From: Allobosea sp.
Lineage (GTDB): Bacteria; Pseudomonadota; Alphaproteobacteria; Rhizobiales; Beijerinckiaceae
Direction of reading: 5' to 3'
Length of the DNA stretch: 64,000 bases
Assembly (NCBI GenBank): GCA_024231975.1
Contig: JAAEQB010000058.1
Coordinates: 62,001-126,000, forward strand
In this document: one piece after another, positions 57,057 to 64,000 of the stretch
How positions within the stretch are numbered: position 1 is the stretch's first letter
How the letters are laid out: the number at the start of each line of letters is the position of its first letter
The notes under the pieces: generated by a model
Told to the model about the DNA's origin: nothing
What the model saw: the letters and a program-made list of their open reading frames with translations, nothing else
Database searches by the model: none
Made by a program: the position numbers and the translations under genes

Positions 57057-59218
57057 CCGCGATCCCGGATTTCACAAAGCTCGCCTTCGCAGATGCGGCC
57101 GGCACAGCGACCGTTCCGCAGAGCACAGGCGACCTCTGGCAGACGCCGGAGGACATCCCGGTCAAGCCGCTCTACACGGCCGCCGACCGCAACGGCCTGC
57201 CTTTCGTCGATACGCTGCCCGGCATCGCGCCCTATCTGCGGGGCCCCTACCCGACCATGTATGTCAACCAGCCCTGGACGATCCGGCAATATGCCGGCTT
57301 CTCCACGGCCGAGGATTCCAACGCCTTCTACCGGCGTAACCTCGCCGCCGGCCAGAAGGGCCTCTCGGTCGCCTTCGATCTCGCCACCCATCGCGGCTAT
57401 GACAGCGACCATCCGCGCGTCGGCGGCGATGTCGGCATGGCCGGCGTCGCAATCGATTCGATCTACGACATGCGCACGCTGTTCTCCGGCATCCCGCTCG
57501 ACCAGATGAGCGTCTCGATGACGATGAACGGCGCGGTGCTGCCAGTGCTGGCGCTCTACATCGTCGCAGCGGAAGAACAGGGCGTGCCGGCGGCCAAGCT
57601 CTCGGGGACCATCCAAAACGACATCCTCAAGGAGTTCATGGTCCGCAACACCTATATCTACCCGCCCTCGCCCTCGATGCGGATCATCGGCGACATCTTC
57701 GCCTACACCTCGGCCAACATGCCGAAATTCAACTCGATATCGATCTCCGGCTACCACATGCAGGAAGCCGGAGCGACGCAGGACCTCGAGCTCGGCTACA
57801 CCCTCGCCGACGGCGTCGAGTACATCCGCGCCGGCCAGCAGGCGGGCTTAGGCGTCGACGTCTTCGCGCCGCGGCTCTCCTTCTTCTGGGCCATCGGCAT
57901 GAACTTCTTCATGGAGGTGGCGAAGCTCCGGGCCGCCCGGCTGATCTGGGCCAAGCTCGTCAAGGATTTCGGGGCGCAGAACGAAAAGTCTCTCCCCCTG
58001 CGCACCCATTGCCAGACCTCTGGCTGGTCGCTGACGGCGCAGGACGTGTTCAACAATGTGCCGCGCACCATGATCGAGGCAATGGCGGCGACGCAGGGGC
58101 ACACCCAGTCGCTGCACACCAACGCGCTCGACGAGGCGCTGGCGCTGCCGACCGATTTCTCCGCCCGCATCGCCCGCAATACCCAGATCGTGCTGCAGCA
58201 GGAGAGCGGCACCAATCGGATCATCGATCCCTGGGGCGGCTCCTATTATGTCGAGCGGCTCACCGCCGAACTCGCCGCCAAGGCCTGGGGCCATATCCAG
58301 GAGGTCGAGGCGTTGGGCGGCATGGCCAAGGCGATCGAGGCCGGCATCCCCAAGCTCCGCATCGAGGAAGCCGCGGCCAAGACGCAGGCGCGCATCGATG
58401 GCCGCCAGCAGTCGATCATCGGGGTCAACATCTTCAAGCCGGAGAACGAGGCGGCGATCGACGTGCTCAAGGTCGACAACGCCTCGGTTCGCGCCCAGCA
58501 GCTCGACAAACTCCGGCGGCTCAAGGCCGAGCGCAACGAGGCGGAGACGCAAGCCGCCCTCACCGCGCTGACCAATGGTGCGCAAGGCAACGGCAATTTG
58601 CTCGACCTCGCGGTCAAGGCGGCGCGAGCGAAGGCAACCGTCGGCGAGATCTCGCTGGCGATGGAAAAGGTGTTCGGGCGCCACCGCGCCGAGATCAAGG
58701 CGATCTCGGGCGTCTACAAGCGGGAGGTCGGCGAGATGAACCCTGCGGTGACGCGCGTGCAGTTGATGTGCGAGGCCTTCGAGGAAGCGGACGGTCGCCG
58801 TCCCCGTATCCTCGTCGCCAAGATGGGCCAGGACGGGCATGATCGCGGCCAGAAGGTGATTGCCTCGGCCTTCGCCGATCTCGGCTTCGACGTCGACATC
58901 GGCCCGCTCTTCGCCACCCCGGACGAGGCGGCCCGGCAGGCGGTCGAGAACGACGTCCACATCGTCGGCGTCTCCTCGCTGGCTGCCGGCCATCTCACGC
59001 TGGTGCCGGAGCTGAAGGCAGCGCTTGCCAAGGCTGGCCGGCCGGACATCATGATCGTCGTCGGCGGCGTGATCCCGCCGCAGGATTTCGACGCCCTGAT
59101 CGCGGCCGGCGCCTCCGCGATCTTCCCGCCCGGCACCGTCATCGCCGATGCGGCCGAAAAGCTGCTGGAAGAGCTCAACCAGCGCCTCGGCTACACGCAG
59201 AAGAGCGCGGCGGAGTGA
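57053..59218 (+). CDS. mutB: Methylmalonyl-CoA mutase, large (catalytic) subunit
   Basis: 721 residues. Substrate-barrel features: 'YPTMYVNQPWTIRQYAGFST' and 'GLSVAFDLATHRGYDSDHPR'; then 'NTQIVLQQESGTNRIIDPWG'. The C-terminal cobalamin domain has the histidine motif QDGHDRG in 'ILVAKMGQDGHDRGQKVIAS'. It interconverts methylmalonyl-CoA and succinyl-CoA in propionate and branched-chain catabolism. Its ATG overlaps thiD's stop. Confidence 0.96.
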   Translation: MTAIPDFTKLAFADAAGTATVPQSTGDLWQTPEDIPVKPLYTAADRNGLPFVDTLPGIAPYLRGPYPTMYVNQPWTIRQYAGFSTAEDSNAFYRRNLAAGQKGLSVAFDLATHRGYDSDHPRVGGDVGMAGVAIDSIYDMRTLFSGIPLDQMSVSMTMNGAVLPVLALYIVAAEEQGVPAAKLSGTIQNDILKEFMVRNTYIYPPSPSMRIIGDIFAYTSANMPKFNSISISGYHMQEAGATQDLELGYTLADGVEYIRAGQQAGLGVDVFAPRLSFFWAIGMNFFMEVAKLRAARLIWAKLVKDFGAQNEKSLPLRTHCQTSGWSLTAQDVFNNVPRTMIEAMAATQGHTQSLHTNALDEALALPTDFSARIARNTQIVLQQESGTNRIIDPWGGSYYVERLTAELAAKAWGHIQEVEALGGMAKAIEAGIPKLRIEEAAAKTQARIDGRQQSIIGVNIFKPENEAAIDVLKVDNASVRAQQLDKLRRLKAERNEAETQAALTALTNGAQGNGNLLDLAVKAARAKATVGEISLAMEKVFGRHRAEIKAISGVYKREVGEMNPAVTRVQLMCEAFEEADGRRPRILVAKMGQDGHDRGQKVIASAFADLGFDVDIGPLFATPDEAARQAVENDVHIVGVSSLAAGHLTLVPELKAALAKAGRPDIMIVVGGVIPPQDFDALIAAGASAIFPPGTVIADAAEKLLEELNQRLGYTQKSAAE

Positions 59219-59246
59219 TCCGCCGCGCCTCGTTCGATCTTAGGGG

Positions 59247-59501
59247 TCACCAGCCGCCGCGCCAGCGGTGATAATAGCGCGGCGGGGGCGGCGGGCCGTA
59301 GAAGCGCGGGCCGTCATAATGACGGCGCCAGCGCGGCACGCCCCAGTAGCCATAGGCCGGCGGCGCGCGCCAGCCATAGCCGGGGCCGTCATAGTAAGCC
59401 TGCTGGATCAGGACGCCGGCCTCGGCCTTGCTGGGCGATGCCGCGCTGATCCCTAGCGCGGCGGCAGCGATGAGGCCGGCAGAAGCGAGAGTGCGAAACA
59501 T
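59247..59501 (-). CDS. Small exported Tyr/Pro/Arg-rich protein
   Basis: 84 residues. A signal peptide (MFRTLASAGLIAAAALGISA ...) precedes a mature chain rich in Tyr, Gly, Pro and Arg (GYWGVPRWRRHYDGPRFYGP). Such short exported proteins are common in Hyphomicrobiales; function unknown. It converges on the mutase gene with 28 bases between. Confidence 0.8.
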   Translation of the reverse strand: MFRTLASAGLIAAAALGISAASPSKAEAGVLIQQAYYDGPGYGWRAPPAYGYWGVPRWRRHYDGPRFYGPPPPPRYYHRWRGGW

Positions 59502-59607
59502 CGTGATGTCTCCTTGTGCCGGAGCGGAAACGCTTCCCGCTCTGGCACGCACTATCGCGCCGCTCGGCTGAACCGGTTTTGAGCGGGACGTTCAGCGTCC
59601 GTTTAGC

Positions 59608-60396
59608 TCAGCGCCCCGCCAACGCATCCCGCTTCATGAGCAGCGACGCTCCGATCACCGCGACCGCCACCGCCGCGATCATGATCGTGCAGGCGGCGTT
59701 GATCTCGGGCGTTACACCCAGCCGGATCGCCGAATAGAGCCGCATCGGCAGCGTCGTCGCGCCCGGCCCGGTGGTGAAGCTCGCGATGACGAGGTCATCG
59801 AGCGAGAGCGTGAAAGCCAGCATCCAGGCGGCGGCGACCGCCGGCCAGATCAGCGGCAGCGTTACCGTGCGGAAGGTCTCGGTCGGCGTCGCGCCGAGAT
59901 CACGCGCCGCTTCCTCCAGCGAGCGGTCGAAGCCGGCGAGCCTGGCCTGCACGACGATGCAGGCGAAGCCGAGGCTGAAGGTCGCGTGGGCGATCACCAC
60001 GGTCCAGTAGCCGCGCTCGACATCGCCGGCGACGAAGAACAGCAGCAGCGACAGGCCGGTGATCACCTCCGGCATCACGAGCGGCGCCATCACCATGCCG
60101 GAGAACAGAGTGCGCCCCACGAAGACCCGATAGCGCGCCAGGGCCAGCGCAGCCAGCGTCCCCAGCACCGTCGCCAAAGTCGCCGAGACCAGCGCGACGC
60201 GGATCGTCAGCCAGGCCGCATCGAGCAGGGGCTCGTTGCGCATGAGCGCACCGTACCAATGCGTCGAGAAGCCGCCCCAGACCGTCACCAGCCGCGAGGC
60301 GTTGAAGGAATAGGCGATCAGGGCGACGATCGGCAGGTAGAGGAAGGCGAAGCCGGCGACGAGCGCGGCGAGATGGAAGGCTCCGAAGCGCCTCAT
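59608..60396 (-). CDS. potI: Putrescine ABC transporter permease
   Basis: 262 residues, six predicted spans. The type I permease loop 'EEAARDLGATPTETFRTVTL' PLIWPAVAAAWM (EAA motif) contacts the ATPase. It is the second permease in a PotFGHI-type system, and its ATG overlaps potH's stop by 4 bases. An extra small span near the C-terminus ends IGASLLMKRDALAGR. Confidence 0.92.
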   Translation of the reverse strand: MRRFGAFHLAALVAGFAFLYLPIVALIAYSFNASRLVTVWGGFSTHWYGALMRNEPLLDAAWLTIRVALVSATLATVLGTLAALALARYRVFVGRTLFSGMVMAPLVMPEVITGLSLLLFFVAGDVERGYWTVVIAHATFSLGFACIVVQARLAGFDRSLEEAARDLGATPTETFRTVTLPLIWPAVAAAWMLAFTLSLDDLVIASFTTGPGATTLPMRLYSAIRLGVTPEINAACTIMIAAVAVAVIGASLLMKRDALAGR

Positions 60397-61295
60397 CGGG
60401 CCGCTCCCCGCGCCCGCTGCAGCAGCATCAGCGGCAAGACGAGAACGACGAGCAGCACGATCGCCACCGCGGAAGCGAGCGGCCAGTCGCGATTGGAGAA
60501 GAACTCGTTCCAGAGCACCTTGCCGACCATCAATGTGTCGGAGCCCCCGAGCAGATCGGGGATAACGAACTCGCCGATCGCCGGGATGAAGACCAGGGCC
60601 GAGCCGGCGAGGATGCCGGGGATGGAGAGCGGCAAGGTCACGGTCAGGAAGGTGGTCAGCGGCGGCGCGCCGAGATCGGAGGCCGCCTCCAGCAAGGTGT
60701 CGTCGAGCTTCTGCAAGGTCGAGAACAGCGGCAGCACCATGAAGGGCAGGTAGGAATAGACCATGCCGATCAGCACGGCGGCATCGGTGTTGAGCAGGCG
60801 CAGGGGTTCGCTGGTCAGCCCGATCCCCATCAGCGCCATGTCGAGCAGGCCATCTGGCCGCAGAATGCCGATCCAGGCGTAGACGCGGATCAGGAACGAG
60901 GTCCAGAACGGCAGGATGACGAGGACGAGCAGGATGCCCTGCCAGCGCTTGGGCGCCAGCGCCATCGCGTAGGCGAGCGGATAGCCGATCGCGAGCGCGA
61001 TCAGCGTGGTCAGCGCCGCGATGCGCAGCGAGCAGAGATAGCTCTGCCAGTAGAGCGGGTCGTCGCCGAGCAGGCGGAAATTCTCGAAATCAAGCTGGCC
61101 GAGGAATTCTCCGAACTGACTGATGCCGGGGAAATGCGGCGCATAGGGCGGCTGGTCTGTCGCAGCGTCGGAGAGCGCGATCCGGAGCACGATGACGAAG
61201 GGCGCGAGGAAGAAGGCGATGAGCCAGAGATAGGGAATGGCCGCGACCAACAGGCCGCGCCCTGTCCCGCCACCTCTGGCAACAGGCGTGCTCAC
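60393..61295 (-). CDS. potH: Putrescine ABC transporter permease
   Basis: 300 residues from a GTG that overlaps the potG stop (GTGA). Spans begin at LVAAIPYLWLIAFFLAPFV; the EAA loop is 'LLEAASDLGAPPLTTFLTVT' LPLSIPGILAG. 'LIRVYAWIGILRPDGLL' is typical of the PotB/PotH family. The upstream in-frame ATG lies within potG and would add residues not found in the family. Confidence 0.92.
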   Translation of the reverse strand: MSTPVARGGGTGRGLLVAAIPYLWLIAFFLAPFVIVLRIALSDAATDQPPYAPHFPGISQFGEFLGQLDFENFRLLGDDPLYWQSYLCSLRIAALTTLIALAIGYPLAYAMALAPKRWQGILLVLVILPFWTSFLIRVYAWIGILRPDGLLDMALMGIGLTSEPLRLLNTDAAVLIGMVYSYLPFMVLPLFSTLQKLDDTLLEAASDLGAPPLTTFLTVTLPLSIPGILAGSALVFIPAIGEFVIPDLLGGSDTLMVGKVLWNEFFSNRDWPLASAVAIVLLVVLVLPLMLLQRARGAAR

Positions 61296-62467
61296 GACGC
61301 CAGCACCATGCCGGCGTCGACGTCCCAGGAGAGCCAGACCTTGTCCTCCCAAGCGAAGGGCCGCTCGATCCGCCGCGTGCGATTGGTCAGCGAGACCTTG
61401 AAGAGCTTGCCCCCCTCGCCGCCGACCATGACCTGCACCATGGTCATGTCGCCGAGATAGCCGATGTCCCAGATCTCGCCGGCGACCTTGTTGACGCCCT
61501 GCGCGGGCTCGTCATGGCTGAGCGCGATCTTCTCGGGGCGCAGGCCGATGGTGAGCGCATCGCCCGGTCGGCAGCTCGGCGCATCCTCGTCGAGCTCGAT
61601 CATGCCGACCGGCCCGCTCTCCAGCGTGACGAGATCGCCCGCGACGGCGGTCACCCTGCCCTCGATCAGGTTGATGTCGCCGACGAACTCGGCGACGAAG
61701 CGGCTGGACGGCGCCTCGTAGATCAAATCGGGCGGCGCGATCTGCAGCAGCCGGCCATGGTCCATCACCGCCATGCGGTCGGCCATGGTCATGGCCTCGT
61801 CCTGGTCGTGGGTGACGACCATGAAGGTCAGGCCGAGATCGGCCTGGAGGTCCATCAGCTCGTATTGCGTCTCCTCGCGCAGCTTCTTGTCGAGCGCGCC
61901 CAAGGGCTCATCGAGCAGCAGGAGCTTGGGCTGCTTGACCAGAGCGCGCGCGAGCGCGACGCGCTGGCGCTGGCCGCCGGAAAGCTGGTCCGGCCGGCGT
62001 TTCTCCATGCCCTTGAGACGGACGCGCCCGAGCATGGTGTCGACGCGCTGGGCGATCTCGGCCTTCGGCAGTCCCTCGCGCTTCAGGCCGTAGGCGATGT
62101 TGTCGCCGACCGAGAGATGCGGGAACAGCGCATAGGACTGGAACATCATGTTGACCGGCCGCTGGTGCGGCGGCACGGCGGTGATGTCGACGCCGTCGAG
62201 CAGGATTTCGCCCTCGTCGGGCTGCTCGAAGCCGGCGAGCATGCGCATCAGCGTGGTCTTGCCGCAGCCGGACGGCCCCAGCAGCGCGAAGAACTCGCGC
62301 TGATGGATCGCAAGCGACAGCCGGTCGACCGCGACCACCGCACCGAAACGCTTGGTCACGTTTCTGAACTCGACCAGCGGCTTGGCCGCAGGGTCGTTCC
62401 AGGGCTGGAAGTCGCGCCGGACGCTGCCCGGCGAGGCGCGCCGTCCACCCGCCTCCGGCCTGCTCAC
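61292..62467 (-). CDS. potG: Putrescine ABC transporter ATP-binding protein
   Basis: 391 residues. Walker A LLGPSGCGKTTLMRM, signature LSGGQRQRVALARAL, Walker B LLLLDEPLGALDKKL and the switch histidine VVTHDQDEA are all present. A C-terminal TOBE domain follows (AFVGDINLIEGRVTAV; 'SCRPGDALTIGLRPEKIALS'). The GTG start overlaps potF's stop by 4 bases; an ATG at 62491 is an alternative. Confidence 0.94.
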   Translation of the reverse strand: MSRPEAGGRRASPGSVRRDFQPWNDPAAKPLVEFRNVTKRFGAVVAVDRLSLAIHQREFFALLGPSGCGKTTLMRMLAGFEQPDEGEILLDGVDITAVPPHQRPVNMMFQSYALFPHLSVGDNIAYGLKREGLPKAEIAQRVDTMLGRVRLKGMEKRRPDQLSGGQRQRVALARALVKQPKLLLLDEPLGALDKKLREETQYELMDLQADLGLTFMVVTHDQDEAMTMADRMAVMDHGRLLQIAPPDLIYEAPSSRFVAEFVGDINLIEGRVTAVAGDLVTLESGPVGMIELDEDAPSCRPGDALTIGLRPEKIALSHDEPAQGVNKVAGEIWDIGYLGDMTMVQVMVGGEGGKLFKVSLTNRTRRIERPFAWEDKVWLSWDVDAGMVLAS

Positions 62468-63579
62468 CTGCCGCTCTTGACGCGTGTCCACAGCCGGTTG
62501 ACCACCCGCTGCGTCTTCTGGTCGTAGGGCGTGATCGTGTAGAGGCGACTCATCACCGCATCAGTCGGATAGATGCCGGGATTGTCGCGGACCTCGGCCG
62601 AGAGCAGCGGCTTCGCGGCGATGTTGCCGTTGGCGTACTGGATGAAGTCCGAGTTCTTCGCCGCCATCTCCGGCCGGTTGACGAAGTCGATGAACTTCAG
62701 CGCCGCATCGGGGTTGCCGGCATCCTTCGGGATCACGAAGGAATCGAACCACATCAGCGCGCCTTCCTTCGGGATGACATAGCTGATCTCGACCTTGTTC
62801 TTGGCTTCGACCGCGCGCTTCTTCGCCTGCAGCACGTCGCCGGAGTAACCGACCGCCAGGCAGATATCGCCGTTGGCGAGCGCATTGATGTATTCTGACG
62901 AATGGAATTTCTGGATGTGCGGGCGGATCTTGCGCAGCAACTCGCCGGCTTTTTCGAGGTCGGCTTCCTTCTTCGAATCGGGGTCGAGGCCGAGATAGCG
63001 CAGCGCCGCCGGGAACATCTCCTCGACCGCGTCGAGCACATGCACGCCGCAATTGGAGAGCTTCTTCAGCTTCTCCGGATCGAAGACGATGCTCCAGCTG
63101 TCGATCACGGCGTCGTTGCCAAGCCGTTCCTTGATCTTGGCGGTGTTGTAGCCGATCCCGGTGGTGCCCCACATGTAGTTCACGGCGAACTTGTTGCCGG
63201 GGTCGTATTTCGACAGCCGCTGTTTGATCTCCGGCCAGGCGTGCTTGAGGTTCGGCACCTTGGCGGTGTCGATCGGCGCATAGAGGCCGATCGGGATGTG
63301 CCGAGGCAGGAAGGAAGCAGTGACGACGACGAGGTCATAGCCGGTCTTGCCGGCGAGCAGCTTGGTCTCGACCGTCTCCATCTGGTCGAAGGTGTCGTAG
63401 ACGACAGTGATGCCGGTCTCTTTCTTGAAGGCGTCGAGCACCTCCGGATTGACGTAGTCCGACCAGTTGAAGATGCGCAGTTCCTTGTTTTCCTGCGCCC
63501 CAGCCGGGCCGGCCGTAAGAGCGAGCCCGAGAGCCGCCGCAGCGGCCAAGCTATGCATAACCGACGTCAAAGTGCGCAA
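62464..63579 (-). CDS. potF: Putrescine-binding periplasmic protein
   Basis: 371 residues. A signal peptide (LAAAAALGLALTAGPAGAQ) precedes 'LRIFNWSDYVNPEVLDAFKK', 'TGYDLVVVTASFLPRHIPIG' and 'FAVNYMWGTTGIGYNTAKIK', closely parallel to E. coli PotF including the ligand-site WSD and the later 'FHSSEYINALANGDICLAVG' and ENPGIYP-like DNPGIYPTDAV. It delivers putrescine to PotHI. First gene of the operon; the promoter should be in 63580-63711. Confidence 0.93.
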   Translation of the reverse strand: MRTLTSVMHSLAAAAALGLALTAGPAGAQENKELRIFNWSDYVNPEVLDAFKKETGITVVYDTFDQMETVETKLLAGKTGYDLVVVTASFLPRHIPIGLYAPIDTAKVPNLKHAWPEIKQRLSKYDPGNKFAVNYMWGTTGIGYNTAKIKERLGNDAVIDSWSIVFDPEKLKKLSNCGVHVLDAVEEMFPAALRYLGLDPDSKKEADLEKAGELLRKIRPHIQKFHSSEYINALANGDICLAVGYSGDVLQAKKRAVEAKNKVEISYVIPKEGALMWFDSFVIPKDAGNPDAALKFIDFVNRPEMAAKNSDFIQYANGNIAAKPLLSAEVRDNPGIYPTDAVMSRLYTITPYDQKTQRVVNRLWTRVKSGR

Positions 63580-63711
63580 TCTGCCCCTCCTTTAGATTTC
63601 GCGCGGGCAAGCTAACAGCTTGTGGCCAAGCCTCAACCTCGATTTCGTGATCGGCGACGCTCCGTCGCGCCTTGTTGCGGCCCCGCCTCGCCCCCTATTT
63701 TCCGCAGAAGA

Positions 63712-64000
63712 ATGATCCGACGGTTTTTCCTGTTCTTCGCGCTCGTCTTCCTGCTGCCGCTTGGCACTCATGCCGCCTGGTGGCAGTTGCAGCCGCTGGC
63801 CTCCGACTGGGCCCGCGCCGACTGGTCGAGCGCCGCGCTCCTGCCCGCCCCCGCCATCGAGCCCGAGGCGACCGTCCACATCTTCGCTGCCCGCGTCGGC
63901 CGCTGGCGCGGCGTCTTCGCCCACCATTCCTGGGTCGTGGTGAAGGAGAAGGACGCCTCGGCCTATACCCGCTTCGACGTCGTCGGCTGGGGCAATCCGG
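63712..64000 (+). CDS. DUF3750 protein, N-terminal part
   Basis: 96 codons before the window ends. A signal/anchor segment (RRFFLFFALVFLLPLGTHAA) is followed by 'AIEPEATVHIFAARVGRWRG' and HHSWVVVKEKDASAYTRFDV VGWGNP, the DUF3750 pattern. Likely a periplasmic protein of unknown role. Divergent from potF. Confidence 0.85.
   Translation, partial: MIRRFFLFFALVFLLPLGTHAAWWQLQPLASDWARADWSSAALLPAPAIEPEATVHIFAARVGRWRGVFAHHSWVVVKEKDASAYTRFDVVGWGNP

Overview
The window is about 64 kb of GC-rich chromosome from an alphaproteobacterium. The Hyphomicrobiales are likely, and a Bosea-like genome fits best. This rests on three things: a gene transfer agent (GTA) cluster of the Rhodobacter RcGTA type, a GcrA-type protein, and chromosomal neighbours (split methylmalonyl-CoA mutase, potFGHI, DUF3750) typical of the group. 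No rRNA, tRNA or CRISPR was seen. The placement is by gene content only.

Region 1 (1-9287, mostly minus strand) is a GTA head/tail cluster in canonical order: small terminase, large terminase, portal, two tiny genes, prohead protease, capsid, adaptor, closure protein, tail terminator, tail tube, gp10, gp10.1 and the first codons of the tape measure. Many genes overlap by 4 bases. Two secreted trypsin-family proteases (2488-4195) sit inside it on the opposite strand, between capsid and adaptor.

Region 2 (9288-49842) is a complete Mu-like transposable prophage of 40,555 bp. It starts with TG, ends with CA, has 24-bp imperfect inverted ends, and is flanked by a 5-bp duplication CTTCG (9283-9287 and 49843-49847). 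Its order is: a left-end unknown gene; repressor plus membrane protein (minus strand); Ner; ParB-like; transposase A; target-DNA activator B; a string of small early genes including DnaA-domain-IV-like, GcrA-like, ASCH, LexA-HTH and adenine-methyltransferase proteins; GemA/gp16; a Mor-like activator; lysis genes; terminases, portal, F, G, protease I/scaffold Z; a non-Mu-type capsid module with an Acb2/Tad1-like anti-defence gene; a contractile tail and baseplate (gp36 to gp48); fibre; a Dam-type methylase; and a secreted beta-propeller cargo gene. A repeated dyad (CGGCCCC-N4-GGGGCCG, then TGTC) precedes three late blocks and is a candidate late promoter/terminator element.

Region 3 (49848-64000) is chromosome. 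It holds a LOG-family phosphoribohydrolase and an M20 peptidase (minus), a HerA-like ATPase (minus), a small protein behind a palindromic operator (plus), methylmalonyl-CoA mutase small subunit - thiD - large subunit (plus), a tiny exported protein, a putrescine importer potFGHI (minus, all 4-base overlaps) and the start of a DUF3750 gene. Removing the prophage would join the LOG gene's downstream region to the start of the GTA cluster, so the phage landed in the short spacer in front of the GTA small terminase gene.
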